DNA of 21,110 nt, from contig CATYEP010000013.1 in NCBI GenBank assembly GCA_958405585.1, positions 1-21,110 on the forward strand. Direction: 5' to 3'. Source of the stretch: an uncultured Eubacteriales bacterium. GTDB taxonomy: Bacteria; Bacillota; Clostridia; Christensenellales; Borkfalkiaceae. The translations under genes and the position numbers were made by a program. Positions 1-8,426 of this stretch are shown piece after piece. Below the pieces are notes generated by a model, which was given only the letters and a program-made list of their open reading frames with translations, searched no databases and had not been told where the DNA came from. The first letter of the stretch is position 1, and every line of letters starts with the position of its first letter.

Positions 1-1086
1 CACTTCGCTCAGTGTGCCCAACGTGCAGGTAGAAAGAACCTGCGTCTGTCCTCTCGTAAACACCGCCGAACCGTGTACACGCGGCAAAATACCCGTTTCG
101 CACCAGATCGGACGGATCTCTTTGAGCGACCTTCCGTCGGGACGGACACCTTTTTCCAGAATCTTCGCGCGAACCTTTTCTTTTGTCAGATAATAGAGGC
201 TGTCCTTGATCTCGCGCGCTTTGTCGGGATACGTATCCGCAAAATGCGCCAGAACATCCTTTTCCACTTCATTCTGCTTTTCTTCGCGGGCCTGACGATC
301 AAATTCTTCCAAAGCCTTGTCAAGCATATCCGACGCATACGCGCGGACTGCCGCATCGATATCTTCGGGAACATGATACAATTCCATCTCGCGCTTGGGT
401 TTGCCGACCTCTTTCTGGATCATTTCAATGAACGCGCACTGCTTTTTGATCTCTTCATGCCCAAACAAAATAGCCTGTACCATCTCTTCGTCCGAGATTT
501 CTTTCGCACCCGCTTCCACCATCATGATGGCATCTTTCGTTCCCGAAAGCCCGAGGCTTAAAACGCTCTTTTCACGCTGTGCATTGTCCGGGTTGATGAC
601 ATACTGTCCGTCCACCAATCCCACCTGCACCGAACCCGTAGGCCCCGCCCACGGAATATCCGAAATGCTCAGCGCGATCGAGCTGCCCATCATTGCAAAC
701 GGTTCCGGAGGAATGTTCGTGTCAACCGAAAGCGCCGTCGCGATCACAACGACATCGTTGAACAATCCCTTCGGGAACAACGGACGGATCGGACGGTCGA
801 TCAGACGGGACGTCAGAATCCCCTTATCGCTCGTTCTTCCTTCACGCTTTTTGAATCCGCCGGGGATCTTACCCACGGCATACATTTTTTCTTCGAAATC
901 TACCTGCAAAGGAAAGAAATCCATTCCTTCCCGGGGCGAATCGGACATGGTTACGTTGACCATCACCACCGTATCGCCGCAACGCACCACACACGAACCA
1001 TTCGCCTGCTCTGCATATTTGCCCGTCTCTACGATGACCTTTCTTCCGCCCACTTCCGTTTCAAATTGTCTGTAATTGTTCTTCAT
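1..1086 (-). CDS. pnp: Polynucleotide phosphorylase (PNPase), N-terminal half, cut by the left edge
   Basis: This is a 3'-to-5' exoribonuclease that phosphorolyses RNA, part of mRNA decay. The 362 codons present (of roughly 700 in the family) read without interruption. Residues ~10-140 form the first RNase PH domain (DRPIRPLFP at ~97-105), ~145-240 hold the typical domain end and linker, ~240-310 match the all-alpha domain, and the second RNase PH domain begins with VRPDGR (~314) and LPRVHGSAVFTRGQTQ (~334). The catalytic second PH domain, KH and S1 domains lie outside the window. The start is ATG at 1086 with AAGGAG a few bases upstream. The gene follows rpsO, the usual order, with a terminator between them. 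The leader carries a hairpin (1113-1137). Identification is very secure. Confidence 0.97.
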   Translation of the reverse strand, partial: MKNNYRQFETEVGGRKVIVETGKYAEQANGSCVVRCGDTVVMVNVTMSDSPREGMDFFPLQVDFEEKMYAVGKIPGGFKKREGRTSDKGILTSRLIDRPIRPLFPKGLFNDVVVIATALSVDTNIPPEPFAMMGSSIALSISDIPWAGPTGSVQVGLVDGQYVINPDNAQREKSVLSLGLSGTKDAIMMVEAGAKEISDEEMVQAILFGHEEIKKQCAFIEMIQKEVGKPKREMELYHVPEDIDAAVRAYASDMLDKALEEFDRQAREEKQNEVEKDVLAHFADTYPDKAREIKDSLYYLTKEKVRAKILEKGVRPDGRSLKEIRPIWCETGILPRVHGSAVFTRGQTQVLSTCTLGTLSEV

Positions 1087-1112
1087 TATACACTCCTTGA
1101 CTCTATACTCTC

Positions 1113-1137
1113 CGCGAAAGATCCCCGATCTTACGCG
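1113..1137 (-). promoter_or_regulatory. Hairpin in the pnp leader, just upstream of the ribosome site
   Basis: On the minus strand CGCGTAAGAT and ATCTTTCGCG pair (10 positions, one T-T mismatch) around a CGGGG loop, about 27 bases upstream of the pnp ATG. There is no U-run, so it is not a terminator. In enterobacteria pnp is autoregulated through leader hairpins cut by RNase III. That this hairpin has such a role is only inference. Confidence 0.45.
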
Positions 1138-1265
1138 TTCTTTACAGCATTTCCCGCACAAAAATGCGGCCGCGCCGCTCCCCTTCGGATCCTGCTTTTT
1201 ATCCCGTATAACGCCGAATATACGCTCGGCTATTCCGACTGCGGCAAGCCTGTCCTAATTTATAA

Positions 1266-1291
1266 AAGGGCCGAACACACGTTCCGCCCTT
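1266..1291 (-). terminator. Hairpin terminator after rpsO
   Basis: On the minus strand AAGGGCGGAAC and GTTCGGCCCTT form an 11-position stem with one G-G mismatch and a four-base loop, starting about 9 bases past the rpsO stop. It is followed by a short, imperfect U-rich stretch (the stem's own TT then TTATAAATT). It probably allows some read-through into pnp, for which I see no convincing promoter of its own. Confidence 0.65.
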
Positions 1292-1299
1292 ATTTTCGC

Positions 1300-1563
1300 T
1301 TATTTTCTCAAATCGAGACGGGAAACGATATCCCTGTACTTTTCAATATCTTTGCTCTTGATATAATCGAGCAGGCCGCGGCGCTGTCCGACCATTTTCA
1401 AAAGTCCGCGGCGGCTGTGATTGTCGTGCGGATGCTGCTGCAAATGCTCGTTCAGATGGTTGATGCGCTCCGTCAAAAGCGCGATCTGCACTTCCGACGA
1501 ACCCGTGTCGCCGTCATGACGCTTGTACTCTTCGATGATCTGATTTTTCTTTTCCTTTTCCAT
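1300..1563 (-). CDS. rpsO: 30S ribosomal protein S15
   Basis: S15 binds 16S rRNA in the central domain early in 30S assembly. The 87-residue product has the family's usual length (about 88) and its signature: HDGDTGSSEVQIALLTERI at ~16-34, then HLQQHPHDNHSRRGLLKMV, and the C-terminal block RRGLLDYIKSKD. An in-frame ATG exists further upstream (1641), but I chose ATG at 1563 because AAGGAG sits 6 bases before it and S15 proteins start here. The upstream in-frame stretch is then the mRNA leader, starting about where the promoter would place the transcript start. It is monocistronic or coupled weakly to pnp. Confidence 0.97.
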   Translation of the reverse strand: MEKEKKNQIIEEYKRHDGDTGSSEVQIALLTERINHLNEHLQQHPHDNHSRRGLLKMVGQRRGLLDYIKSKDIEKYRDIVSRLDLRK

Positions 1564-1647
1564 TGTTTTACTCCTTGGAAATCTTTTATTCACGCAAATC
1601 AAAGTACGGCGAGGAGAACCGCGCGCCCTTGAATTACGCATGATATA

Positions 1648-1676
1648 AGTTTAACACATTTTTCTGCGTTTGTAAA
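1648..1676 (-). promoter_or_regulatory. Sigma-A type promoter for rpsO
   Basis: On the minus strand TTTACA (1671-1676) and TAAACT (1648-1653) are separated by exactly 17 bases. It lies directly after the hemZ stop codon and gives an rpsO leader of about 75-80 bases. The -10 box matches only 4 of 6 consensus positions. Confidence 0.6.
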
Positions 1677-1681
1677 CTGAA

Positions 1682-3079
1682 TCAGCAATATAATTTTCGT
1701 TTTAAGTCAATGATCGACTGAATTTTTTGTATATACGTCGGAATATCTTTCGGCGCGCCGATCCGCTCGATCCTGCCTTCCGACGGAAAGATCTTTTTCC
1801 CGACCGCATTCGCGCCGCAGGCAATATTGTCTGAAATCTCCTCCATCACATCCACATTGTAAATGCATGCTTTGCCAGGTTTCGTCCAGCCGGTATTTTC
1901 ACAATTCCCCGCCATGTATTTCTGCCTGTACATGTAATACGGTTCATACCCCGCCTCGTTCAGTTTTTCACGCGAATAGGCGATCATCTCCGAGATCCCC
2001 GCCACACAAAGATACGACTCCTCTTCCTTGAGTTTTGCTCCCTTTTTCAGGCACAGCGTATGCACCGTGATATTTTCGGGTGAAAGCGCCACGGCCTTGT
2101 CAATGCTCCCGCAAAATTCTCCGACCGTTTCGCCCGTGAGCCCCGCGATCAGATCACAATTCACGTCAAAGCCGAATTTCTTTGCCATTTCAAACGCCCT
2201 GTAAATATCCGCCGACGTATGATTCCGCCCGATCCTCTGCAGCGTAGCATCGCTGAAACTCTGCGGATTTACACAAATACGGGTCACACCGTAATCTTTC
2301 AGCATCTGCAGCTTTTCGTCCGTGAACACATCCGGACGCCCCGCTTCCACCGTGTACTCGGCACACTCCGCCGCAAACGGCGCCGCCGCATCCAGTACCC
2401 GTTTCAAAGCCTCCGCCGGCAATACAAGCGGCGTTCCGCCGCCGATATAAACACTTTTTAATTTACGGTACAGCCCCCTGCACGCCGCAATTTCTTTTTC
2501 CAGTGCGTCCAGATATCCGTCCAGATACTGCCCCGTACGGTTGATATCTGCCGTTATAAACGAACAATAATTACACTTGGAAGGACAAAACGGAATACCG
2601 ATGTATAAATCCGCGATTCCCTTCTCACGCGAATAAATACCTTTCTGCGATTCCAAAACCGCACGCACAAGTCGAATATTTTCCCGACTTACGCCGAATT
2701 TTTCAAACAGCGGTTCAAAATTTCTGCCCGCCTCTTCCTCCGCATACGCCAGTTTCGTCGGCCGGATCCCCGTCAGTGCTCCCCAGGGCATGCGCCTGCC
2801 CGTTTCCGCTTTCAGCGCTTCGTATAACGCAAGTTTTGCAAACCTGCGCGCATACCGTTTGAATTCGATCTCCCCGATGTATTCCTGCTCCTCGCTGAAC
2901 GAATATTCTCTGTCGCCGACTCGGATCGCATTATCAAATTTGTATCCGCGAGCGCAAAATGTGTGCTTAACCTGCGGCACTTCTGCCCCGAACAAACGCA
3001 TGACATCCATCAGTTCCGCACGCAGAAACTCTGCATCCGTATCCAGGCTACACTCCTGTTTTGTTACATTTTCTTTCAT
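1682..3079 (-). CDS. hemZ: HemZ-type radical SAM protein (coproporphyrinogen dehydrogenase family)
   Basis: A 465-residue radical SAM enzyme of the oxygen-independent coproporphyrinogen III oxidase group. The HemZ subgroup is shown by its N-terminal domain, including WGALTGIRPTKL (~99-110), ahead of the radical SAM core. The 4Fe-4S ligands are C165, C169 and C172 (CPSKCNYC), followed by YIGGGTP (~211) and CVNPQSFSDATLQRIGRNH. The C-terminal part has the HemZ-like GWTKPGKACIYNVDVMEE. The family is annotated as making protoporphyrinogen with SAM, but its true substrate in anaerobes is uncertain. The start at 3079 has only a weak ribosome site. The MBL gene ends 26 bases upstream, so it is probably the last gene of the recJ-rel-MBL-hemZ operon, the usual Clostridia order. 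Confidence 0.88.
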   Translation of the reverse strand: MKENVTKQECSLDTDAEFLRAELMDVMRLFGAEVPQVKHTFCARGYKFDNAIRVGDREYSFSEEQEYIGEIEFKRYARRFAKLALYEALKAETGRRMPWGALTGIRPTKLAYAEEEAGRNFEPLFEKFGVSRENIRLVRAVLESQKGIYSREKGIADLYIGIPFCPSKCNYCSFITADINRTGQYLDGYLDALEKEIAACRGLYRKLKSVYIGGGTPLVLPAEALKRVLDAAAPFAAECAEYTVEAGRPDVFTDEKLQMLKDYGVTRICVNPQSFSDATLQRIGRNHTSADIYRAFEMAKKFGFDVNCDLIAGLTGETVGEFCGSIDKAVALSPENITVHTLCLKKGAKLKEEESYLCVAGISEMIAYSREKLNEAGYEPYYMYRQKYMAGNCENTGWTKPGKACIYNVDVMEEISDNIACGANAVGKKIFPSEGRIERIGAPKDIPTYIQKIQSIIDLKRKLYC

Positions 3080-3105
3080 ACGTCATCTGCTTTTCTGCGC
3101 AAAAA

Positions 3106-3708
3106 TTACTGCGCATACGGATTATACTTCCGTTCATGATCCAACGTCGTCGTTTCATCGTGCCCCGGATAAACGGTCTTGTCGCCGGAAATGGCAAACA
3201 GCTTTTTTACGCTTGATATCAACGTGCTCATGCTTCCGCCCGGGAAATCAGTCCTGCCGATGCTCTCCAGAAACAAGGTATCACCCGTAAAAAGCGAGTC
3301 CCTGCTCAGAAAGCACACGCCGCCCGGCGTATGCCCCGGCGTTGCGATCACAAAAAACGGAATACCGCACAATTCAAAAGAATCGCCGTCCTTAAAGGTA
3401 AAATCCACCGTAAACGGGGTCACGGGGATGCCCATTTGCCTTGCAAGGTTCCCTTCCCCGTTGATCACATCTACTTCATCTTTGCTACATCCGATCTTCG
3501 CCCCCGACGCCTGCGTCGCCGCACAGCCGCCGATATGATCAAAATGTCCGTGCGTCAGCAATACGTATTCGATCTTTAATCCCTTTTGCGCGGCAAAATT
3601 CAGCGCTTCCGTGCCGCCGCAATCGATCATCACCGCCGTCTTGCCGTCCTGCGTCAAAAGATAACAATTCGCATGCAATACGCCCGAAGGCACTGTGTAG
3701 ATATTCAT
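3106..3708 (-). CDS. Metallo-beta-lactamase-fold hydrolase (glyoxalase II-like)
   Basis: A 200-residue MBL-fold hydrolase. Metal-binding motifs are complete: THGHFDH (residues ~52-58, with H53, H55, D57, H58), GHTPGG near residue 124, FTGDTLF giving the bridging Asp, and YPGHDETT near the C-terminus. GRTDFPGG is typical of the short glyoxalase II-like group (YcbL/GloB-like), which hydrolyses thioesters such as S-lactoylglutathione. The real substrate is unknown, and clostridia often lack glutathione. The start is ATG at 3708, preceded by GGAGGGAG very close to it. It begins 15 bases after the rel stop and is placed between rel and hemZ, as in many Clostridia. Confidence 0.87.
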   Translation of the reverse strand: MNIYTVPSGVLHANCYLLTQDGKTAVMIDCGGTEALNFAAQKGLKIEYVLLTHGHFDHIGGCAATQASGAKIGCSKDEVDVINGEGNLARQMGIPVTPFTVDFTFKDGDSFELCGIPFFVIATPGHTPGGVCFLSRDSLFTGDTLFLESIGRTDFPGGSMSTLISSVKKLFAISGDKTVYPGHDETTTLDHERKYNPYAQ

Positions 3709-3723
3709 ATCTCCCTCCGCTCT

Positions 3724-5703
3724 TTATTTCGTTGCCGTACGGAATACTTCCGTGATCCTCTCGTCCGCCTGAATCTTTTTAATAAGAAGATCGATCTCTT
3801 CTTTCCCGTTCAGGCGTATGTTCGCCTCAATCACTGCATCTTTGTTTTTGTCAAACCTTGAATTGACGCCCGTGATCATAAGGCGCATATCGCTGACCAC
3901 GTTCGTCAGAACCGAAAGCGCCACACCCTGATCTTTCGCCTTGATCACGATGCCCGCCACAAATCTGCCGCCGTTCGTATCCGCCCATTCCGCAGGCAAA
4001 ATACGCCCCTCTTCGTTTTCCAGGTTTTTAATGTTCGGACAGTCCGCACGGTGAATGACGACACCCCTGCCGCGCGAAACAAACCCCACGATCTCATCGC
4101 CCGGAACAGGATTGCAACACCCCGCAAACCGCGTCAAAAGTCCGCTCATGCCCTTCACAATCACGCCGCCCGAATCGCTGTTCGCATTGACACCGTGATA
4201 TACCGGTTTCTTCGGAATTTCTTTCTTATAATAATCGATCAGCTTGAAAAGAACCTGATTGACCGTGATCGCACCATATCCCACCGATGCGAACATCTCA
4301 TCCTGCGAGAAAAACGAGAACTTTTCAGATACTTTTGCAAAACTCTCTTCCGTAAGGATATCCGAAAGATTATAGCCGCGGTGCTTGGCTTCTGCTTCCA
4401 GCATGCTCTTGCCGATCTTGATGTTCTCTTCCTTCATTTCGCGCTTGAAGAACTGCTTGATCTTCGCGCGCGCACTCGACGACTTTACGATCTTCAGCCA
4501 ATCCCACGAAGGCCCCTTGGAATTGGAAGATGTAATGATCTCCACAACGTCGCCCGTCTGCAACGTCGAGTTCAAAGGCACGATCTTGGAATTCACCCGC
4601 GCCCCCACGCAGCGATTGCCGATCTCGCTGTGGATCGCATACGCAAAATCGATAGGAGTCGCATCCTTAGGCAAAGAGATCACTTTCCCTTTCGGGGTAA
4701 ATACCAGAAGCTCGTTGGAATACAGCTCCGTTTTCAGGGACTGCATGAAATCCTTGGAATCTTTCAAACCGCCTTCCCAATCCAACACTTCACGGATCCA
4801 GGAAAGCCGCTCGGTAAACGTCGAATCTTCCGTCTTCTTTTCTTTGTATTTCCAGTGCGCTGCGATACCGAATTCAGCCGTACGGTGCATTTCAAACGTG
4901 CGGATCTGGATCTCGAACGGCTGCCCGAAATTGGTCACGACCGTCGTATGCAGCGACTGATACATGTTTGCTTTCGGTGTAGCTATATAATCTTTGATCC
5001 TGCCAGGTATCGGTTTCCAGCGCTTATGGATCTTCCCGAACACTTCATAACACTCGTCTACCGTACCCACAATGACGCGCACCGCCGTCAGATCGTAGAT
5101 CTGATCCAGCGTCTTGTTCTGCGTCTTCATCTTTTTATAGATGGAATAAAAATGTTTGGGCCGCCCGAATACTTCTCCTTCGATTTTGCTTTCGTCCAGG
5201 ATGTTCTTGATCTCTTTTACGACAAAATCGACAAAATTATGGCGCTCATATAACTTCTGATGAATGTTTTCCACCAGAAATTCATACGCTTCGGGTTCCA
5301 GATACTTCAGGCAGAGATCTTCCAGTTCACACTTGATTTGGGAAATACCCAGTCTTCCTGCAAGCGGTGTATAGATATCCAGCGTTTCCTGTGCCATTTT
5401 GATCTGGCGCTCTTTGGACAGAAAATTCAGCGAACGCATATTGTGCAGGCGATCCGCAAGTTTAATGATGATGACTCGGATATCCTTCGCCATCGCGACA
5501 AAGATCTTGCGGAAATTCTCCGCCTCTTCCTCTTCACGCGACTTGAATACGATCTTATCCAATTTCGTGACGCCCGAAACCAATTCCAAAACTTCGTCCC
5601 CGAAATTCGTGCGGATATCCTCTTCCGTCACAGGCGTATCTTCGATCACATCGTGCAAAAACGCGGCGGCTACCGTTGCGCTGTCCAGCCCCAGCTCCAT
5701 CAA
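3724..5703 (-). CDS. rel: Bifunctional (p)ppGpp synthetase/hydrolase Rel, open part downstream of an in-frame stop
   Basis: A long-form RelA/SpoT enzyme that makes and breaks down the alarmone (p)ppGpp. The uninterrupted reading frame has 659 codons if begun at TTG 5703 (ATG at 5700). It holds most of the HD hydrolase domain (HDVIEDT at 17-23, KLADRLHNMR ~81-90), the synthetase domain (FGRPKHFYSIYKKM ~179-192, GRIKDYIATPKANMYQSLHT ~234-253), the TGS domain (~333-392), the zinc-finger region (AGCCNPVPGD, HRADCPN) and a C-terminal ACT domain. Homology continues upstream of 5703 in the same frame to a UAA at 5782-5784, and then beyond it to an ATG at 5859. Starts at 5703 or 5700 have no ribosome site and would lose the FIHP histidine needed by the hydrolase. 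Whether full-length protein is made is unknown. Confidence 0.9.
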   Translation of the reverse strand: MMELGLDSATVAAAFLHDVIEDTPVTEEDIRTNFGDEVLELVSGVTKLDKIVFKSREEEEAENFRKIFVAMAKDIRVIIIKLADRLHNMRSLNFLSKERQIKMAQETLDIYTPLAGRLGISQIKCELEDLCLKYLEPEAYEFLVENIHQKLYERHNFVDFVVKEIKNILDESKIEGEVFGRPKHFYSIYKKMKTQNKTLDQIYDLTAVRVIVGTVDECYEVFGKIHKRWKPIPGRIKDYIATPKANMYQSLHTTVVTNFGQPFEIQIRTFEMHRTAEFGIAAHWKYKEKKTEDSTFTERLSWIREVLDWEGGLKDSKDFMQSLKTELYSNELLVFTPKGKVISLPKDATPIDFAYAIHSEIGNRCVGARVNSKIVPLNSTLQTGDVVEIITSSNSKGPSWDWLKIVKSSSARAKIKQFFKREMKEENIKIGKSMLEAEAKHRGYNLSDILTEESFAKVSEKFSFFSQDEMFASVGYGAITVNQVLFKLIDYYKKEIPKKPVYHGVNANSDSGGVIVKGMSGLLTRFAGCCNPVPGDEIVGFVSRGRGVVIHRADCPNIKNLENEEGRILPAEWADTNGGRFVAGIVIKAKDQGVALSVLTNVVSDMRLMITGVNSRFDKNKDAVIEANIRLNGKEEIDLLIKKIQADERITEVFRTATK

Positions 5704-5859
5704 AATCTGCGCAACCGCACAAGGGTGGATAAAATACGCCTCTCCCGACTCACGCTTCTGCCCGGATTGTGCCTGCTGCGCTTATTGTTTGGCTCGGTTA
5801 TGCTTTTCCCGATCGGCACCTGTGTAATTGTCATAAATCATCTGCAAAACAGTGTTCAT
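5704..5859 (-). pseudogene. rel: Interrupted N-terminus of rel (in-frame UAA at codon 26)
   Basis: From ATG 5859, 25 codons are read (beginning MNTVLQMIYDNYTG), then UAA at 5782-5784. The same frame goes on with AQQAQSGQKRESGEAYFIHP, classic Rel sequence where the family usually has YA..AH.GQKR.SGE..FIHP. The stop falls where a tyrosine is common, so one base change (UAU or UAC to UAA) would explain it. The ATG is the expected start: it overlaps the recJ stop as ATGA and follows AAGGAAGG. Together with the downstream part the gene would code for about 711 residues, near the normal length of about 730. It could be a real null or hypomorph, a read-through codon, or a sequence error. Confidence 0.8.
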
Positions 5860-8171
5860 GAACCTTCCTTCAATGCGCATACCGCGCAATACAATTTCGA
5901 TAATTTAAGATCAGACTTTTTTCCGTGTACCGCAGTCAGCCGTCCGCGGTCAAAACGGAAAAATCCAAGTTCCAAAAATACTTCCAGCGCAAAGATGATC
6001 TGCGTATGCGGAAAAGCAAGTCCCGAAACCAATGCAAAATCCACGCTGTCTTCACATTCCGCCCCGCTTTTCAGTCCCCTGTAGATCTCGCTCATCACCT
6101 CACGCGACGTTTCAAGCTTTGCAATATCATTATACCCGCAAATTTCGCGATTGACAACAATTTTTTTGCCTGCAAGCTCTTTCAGATGAAAATCTGCGGG
6201 ATTATCCAGGAAAACTACATCCCGATACAGCGAAACCGCCACATCCGCCGCCGGAGAAATCAGCACGGCATTGCCGATATTTTGTGAACTCAAATAAAAA
6301 AGATCCGTTTCCAATCCTTCCACAGCTTGTGCAAATTGCGGCGGGACTTCCTCCGAACATACCAGCAAAAGCCCGTAATTGCACGACTTCCGCGCCTTGC
6401 TGATCCTCTCGAAGATCTGCGCCGAAGATTCCTTTTCCGCCGTAACGGAAACTTCCGGCTGCGTAAGCCGCATAAGATTGTTTCGGAATTTATAAAGCCC
6501 CGTGCTTTCTCCGCCCGCCGTGCCGCAAAGCATTTCCTTGACCAGGCCGCGCACGCTCTCTTTACCCTTAAAACGCGAAATGCCGCATTCGAATACCAGC
6601 GTCTTGTGCAGATCAGAACCGAGAAGCGGCAACGCACTCTCTCCGCCAAACCATACAAGATCCAACCCGTCCGCACGGATACTGATATGCGGCGAACCCT
6701 CTTTCAAACGCCGCGCAGCCGTCTTTTCCGTTTCCAATTTAAAAAGCGGACGTTTGTTTCCGACACCGAACGGTTCCAGCCGTTCCAATTCCTGCGCAAA
6801 CGCAAGATCAAATACCAGTCCCTCATCCTCGCAAACAGCTACCGACGGAATGAAATCTTCCTTTGTATAGGTTCTGCCGATATATTCGTCCAAAGCCTGC
6901 TTCAACGGCTCAAATTCTTCCGCAAGAATATTTACCCCTGCCGCCTGTGCATGCCCGCCGAATTCCTTGATATGTTCCGAACATGCCTTCAGCGCTTCGT
7001 AGATATTTACATTCTCGATCGTCCGCGCCGATCCTTTCAAACACTCCCCGTTCTTCACAAACAAAATCGCCGGACGGTTAAACTCTTCCGATATCCGTGC
7101 TGCCACGATCCCGATCAGACCGGCGCTCCAGCTCTCGTCGCAGAGCATGATTACATTCCCGTATGCCCCCTGTTTACGGATCTGTTCTTTCGCACTCCTG
7201 TAAACCTCATCGCAAAGCTGCTGGCGTTCCATATTGTACTCGTTCAACCGGCAGCTCAGATCATAAATTTCTTCCGCATTTTCCGCCGTGAACAGGCGTA
7301 AAGCACAATTGGCGTCGCCCATGCGGCCCGCCGCATTCACGCGCGGAGCGATCGTAAACGCCAGCGTCTGCGCTGTCGTTTCATCCTTTCTGCCCGAAAG
7401 AAGATTCCTGAGCGCCGCCCTCGGACGGCGGTTGATTAGTTTCAGCCCTTCGTAGACAATATCTCGATTTTCTCCCGTCAGCGGCACGCTGTCCGCCACC
7501 GTAGAAATCGCCGCAAGATCCAGATATTCATACGCACGTTCGCCCAACAGCGCACATGCAATTTTAAAAGCTACGCCCGCTCCGCAAAGATTATCGTACG
7601 GATAATCGTCTGCCAGTTTCGGGTTCACGATCGTACAATCGGGTAACTTGTCCGGCAGTTCATGGTGATCCGTCACGACCACATCCACACCGCGCGATTT
7701 GATATATTCCACACACTCCCGATTGGAAATACCGCAGTCTACCGTCACGATCAGTGCAGGCTCATTCTCCGCAATCAGTTTTTCCAGCGCAGGCACGGTC
7801 ATCCCGTATCCCTCCGCCCGTTCCGGAATATGCGCTGCGCAGCGCACTCCGTACGCGCGCAACGCCGCCGTCAGAATGGATGCAGCTCCGATTCCGTCCG
7901 CATCGTAGTCCCCGAATACGACGACAATTTTCCCTTCCGATTTCACGCCGTCAATTTTTTCTTTCAGTTCGCGCATTCCGCGCATCAAGAAAGGCGACAG
8001 CAGATTCTTCTTGGACGGGTGCAAAAAACGCTCCGCTTTTTCCGGTGTATCCACACCGCGCGAATACAATATTGACGCCGTAACTTCATGCAGCCCGCAA
8101 CACTCTGCCAGTGCTTTCACCCGTAAACGCTCTTCGGCTGAAAACGTATATTCCGATATTATCTTTTTCAT
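5856..8171 (-). CDS. recJ: Single-stranded-DNA-specific exonuclease RecJ
   Basis: A 5'-to-3' single-strand exonuclease used in recombination and base-excision or mismatch repair. The 771 residues are close to the Bacillus length. DHH-family motifs are complete: FGDYDADG (86-93), TVDCGI (143-148), TDHHELPD (167-174), CGAGVAFK (~196-203), RVNAAGRMG (277-285). The DHHA1 domain follows with GSARTIENVN and EFGGHAQAAG (403-412). The long C-terminal part is less conserved, as usual. The start is ATG at 8171 with AGGGG upstream. The TGA stop overlaps the rel ATG by 4 bases, so the two are translationally coupled. The apt gene often found between recJ and rel is absent. I could not recognise a convincing promoter in the 255-base gap from secF. 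Confidence 0.96.
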   Translation of the reverse strand: MKKIISEYTFSAEERLRVKALAECCGLHEVTASILYSRGVDTPEKAERFLHPSKKNLLSPFLMRGMRELKEKIDGVKSEGKIVVVFGDYDADGIGAASILTAALRAYGVRCAAHIPERAEGYGMTVPALEKLIAENEPALIVTVDCGISNRECVEYIKSRGVDVVVTDHHELPDKLPDCTIVNPKLADDYPYDNLCGAGVAFKIACALLGERAYEYLDLAAISTVADSVPLTGENRDIVYEGLKLINRRPRAALRNLLSGRKDETTAQTLAFTIAPRVNAAGRMGDANCALRLFTAENAEEIYDLSCRLNEYNMERQQLCDEVYRSAKEQIRKQGAYGNVIMLCDESWSAGLIGIVAARISEEFNRPAILFVKNGECLKGSARTIENVNIYEALKACSEHIKEFGGHAQAAGVNILAEEFEPLKQALDEYIGRTYTKEDFIPSVAVCEDEGLVFDLAFAQELERLEPFGVGNKRPLFKLETEKTAARRLKEGSPHISIRADGLDLVWFGGESALPLLGSDLHKTLVFECGISRFKGKESVRGLVKEMLCGTAGGESTGLYKFRNNLMRLTQPEVSVTAEKESSAQIFERISKARKSCNYGLLLVCSEEVPPQFAQAVEGLETDLFYLSSQNIGNAVLISPAADVAVSLYRDVVFLDNPADFHLKELAGKKIVVNREICGYNDIAKLETSREVMSEIYRGLKSGAECEDSVDFALVSGLAFPHTQIIFALEVFLELGFFRFDRGRLTAVHGKKSDLKLSKLYCAVCALKEGS

Positions 8172-8381
8172 AACTATACCCCTTCGCCGAATTTTCTATG
8201 CCTGCCGGCTGTCCTACTCATGATCATCCGCACATATTATTTCTTTTGCATGATCTTCCGCGGCCGTCCCCGAAAAATCTTCTCGCATCCAATAATGTCG
8301 GATTTAAAAGTTTTCCCGAAAATTTCCGTCGTATATATTTTTGTCCCCTTCCATAAATACCGTCTTTTGCCAAATCCGGCG

Positions 8382-8415
8382 AAAAAAGTGGGCGGATGAT
8401 CGTCCGCCCACTTTT
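8382..8415 (-). terminator. Strong intrinsic terminator after secDF
   Basis: On the minus strand AAAAGTGGGCGGA and TCCGCCCACTTTT make a perfect 13-bp stem with a six-base loop, followed by further T residues (TTTTTT in total). It begins 11 bases past the secF stop codon. The remaining bases up to recJ (8172-8381) hold no gene and no clear promoter; only a repeated GATCATG and an ATGATCAT palindrome near 8215-8255 stand out. Confidence 0.92.
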
Positions 8416-8426
8416 GAAAATTCTTA

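Noticed and set aside
4051..5253. Long open frame (400 codons) on the plus strand opposite rel
   Set aside because: It lies fully antisense to clear Rel sequence, has Arg/His-rich shadow composition and no family resemblance.
5782..5784. A recoded genetic code (UAA read as an amino acid) to explain the rel stop
   Set aside because: UAA ends several other genes here at the expected place (for example ruvA, tgt, yajC and argH), so general reassignment is not supported.
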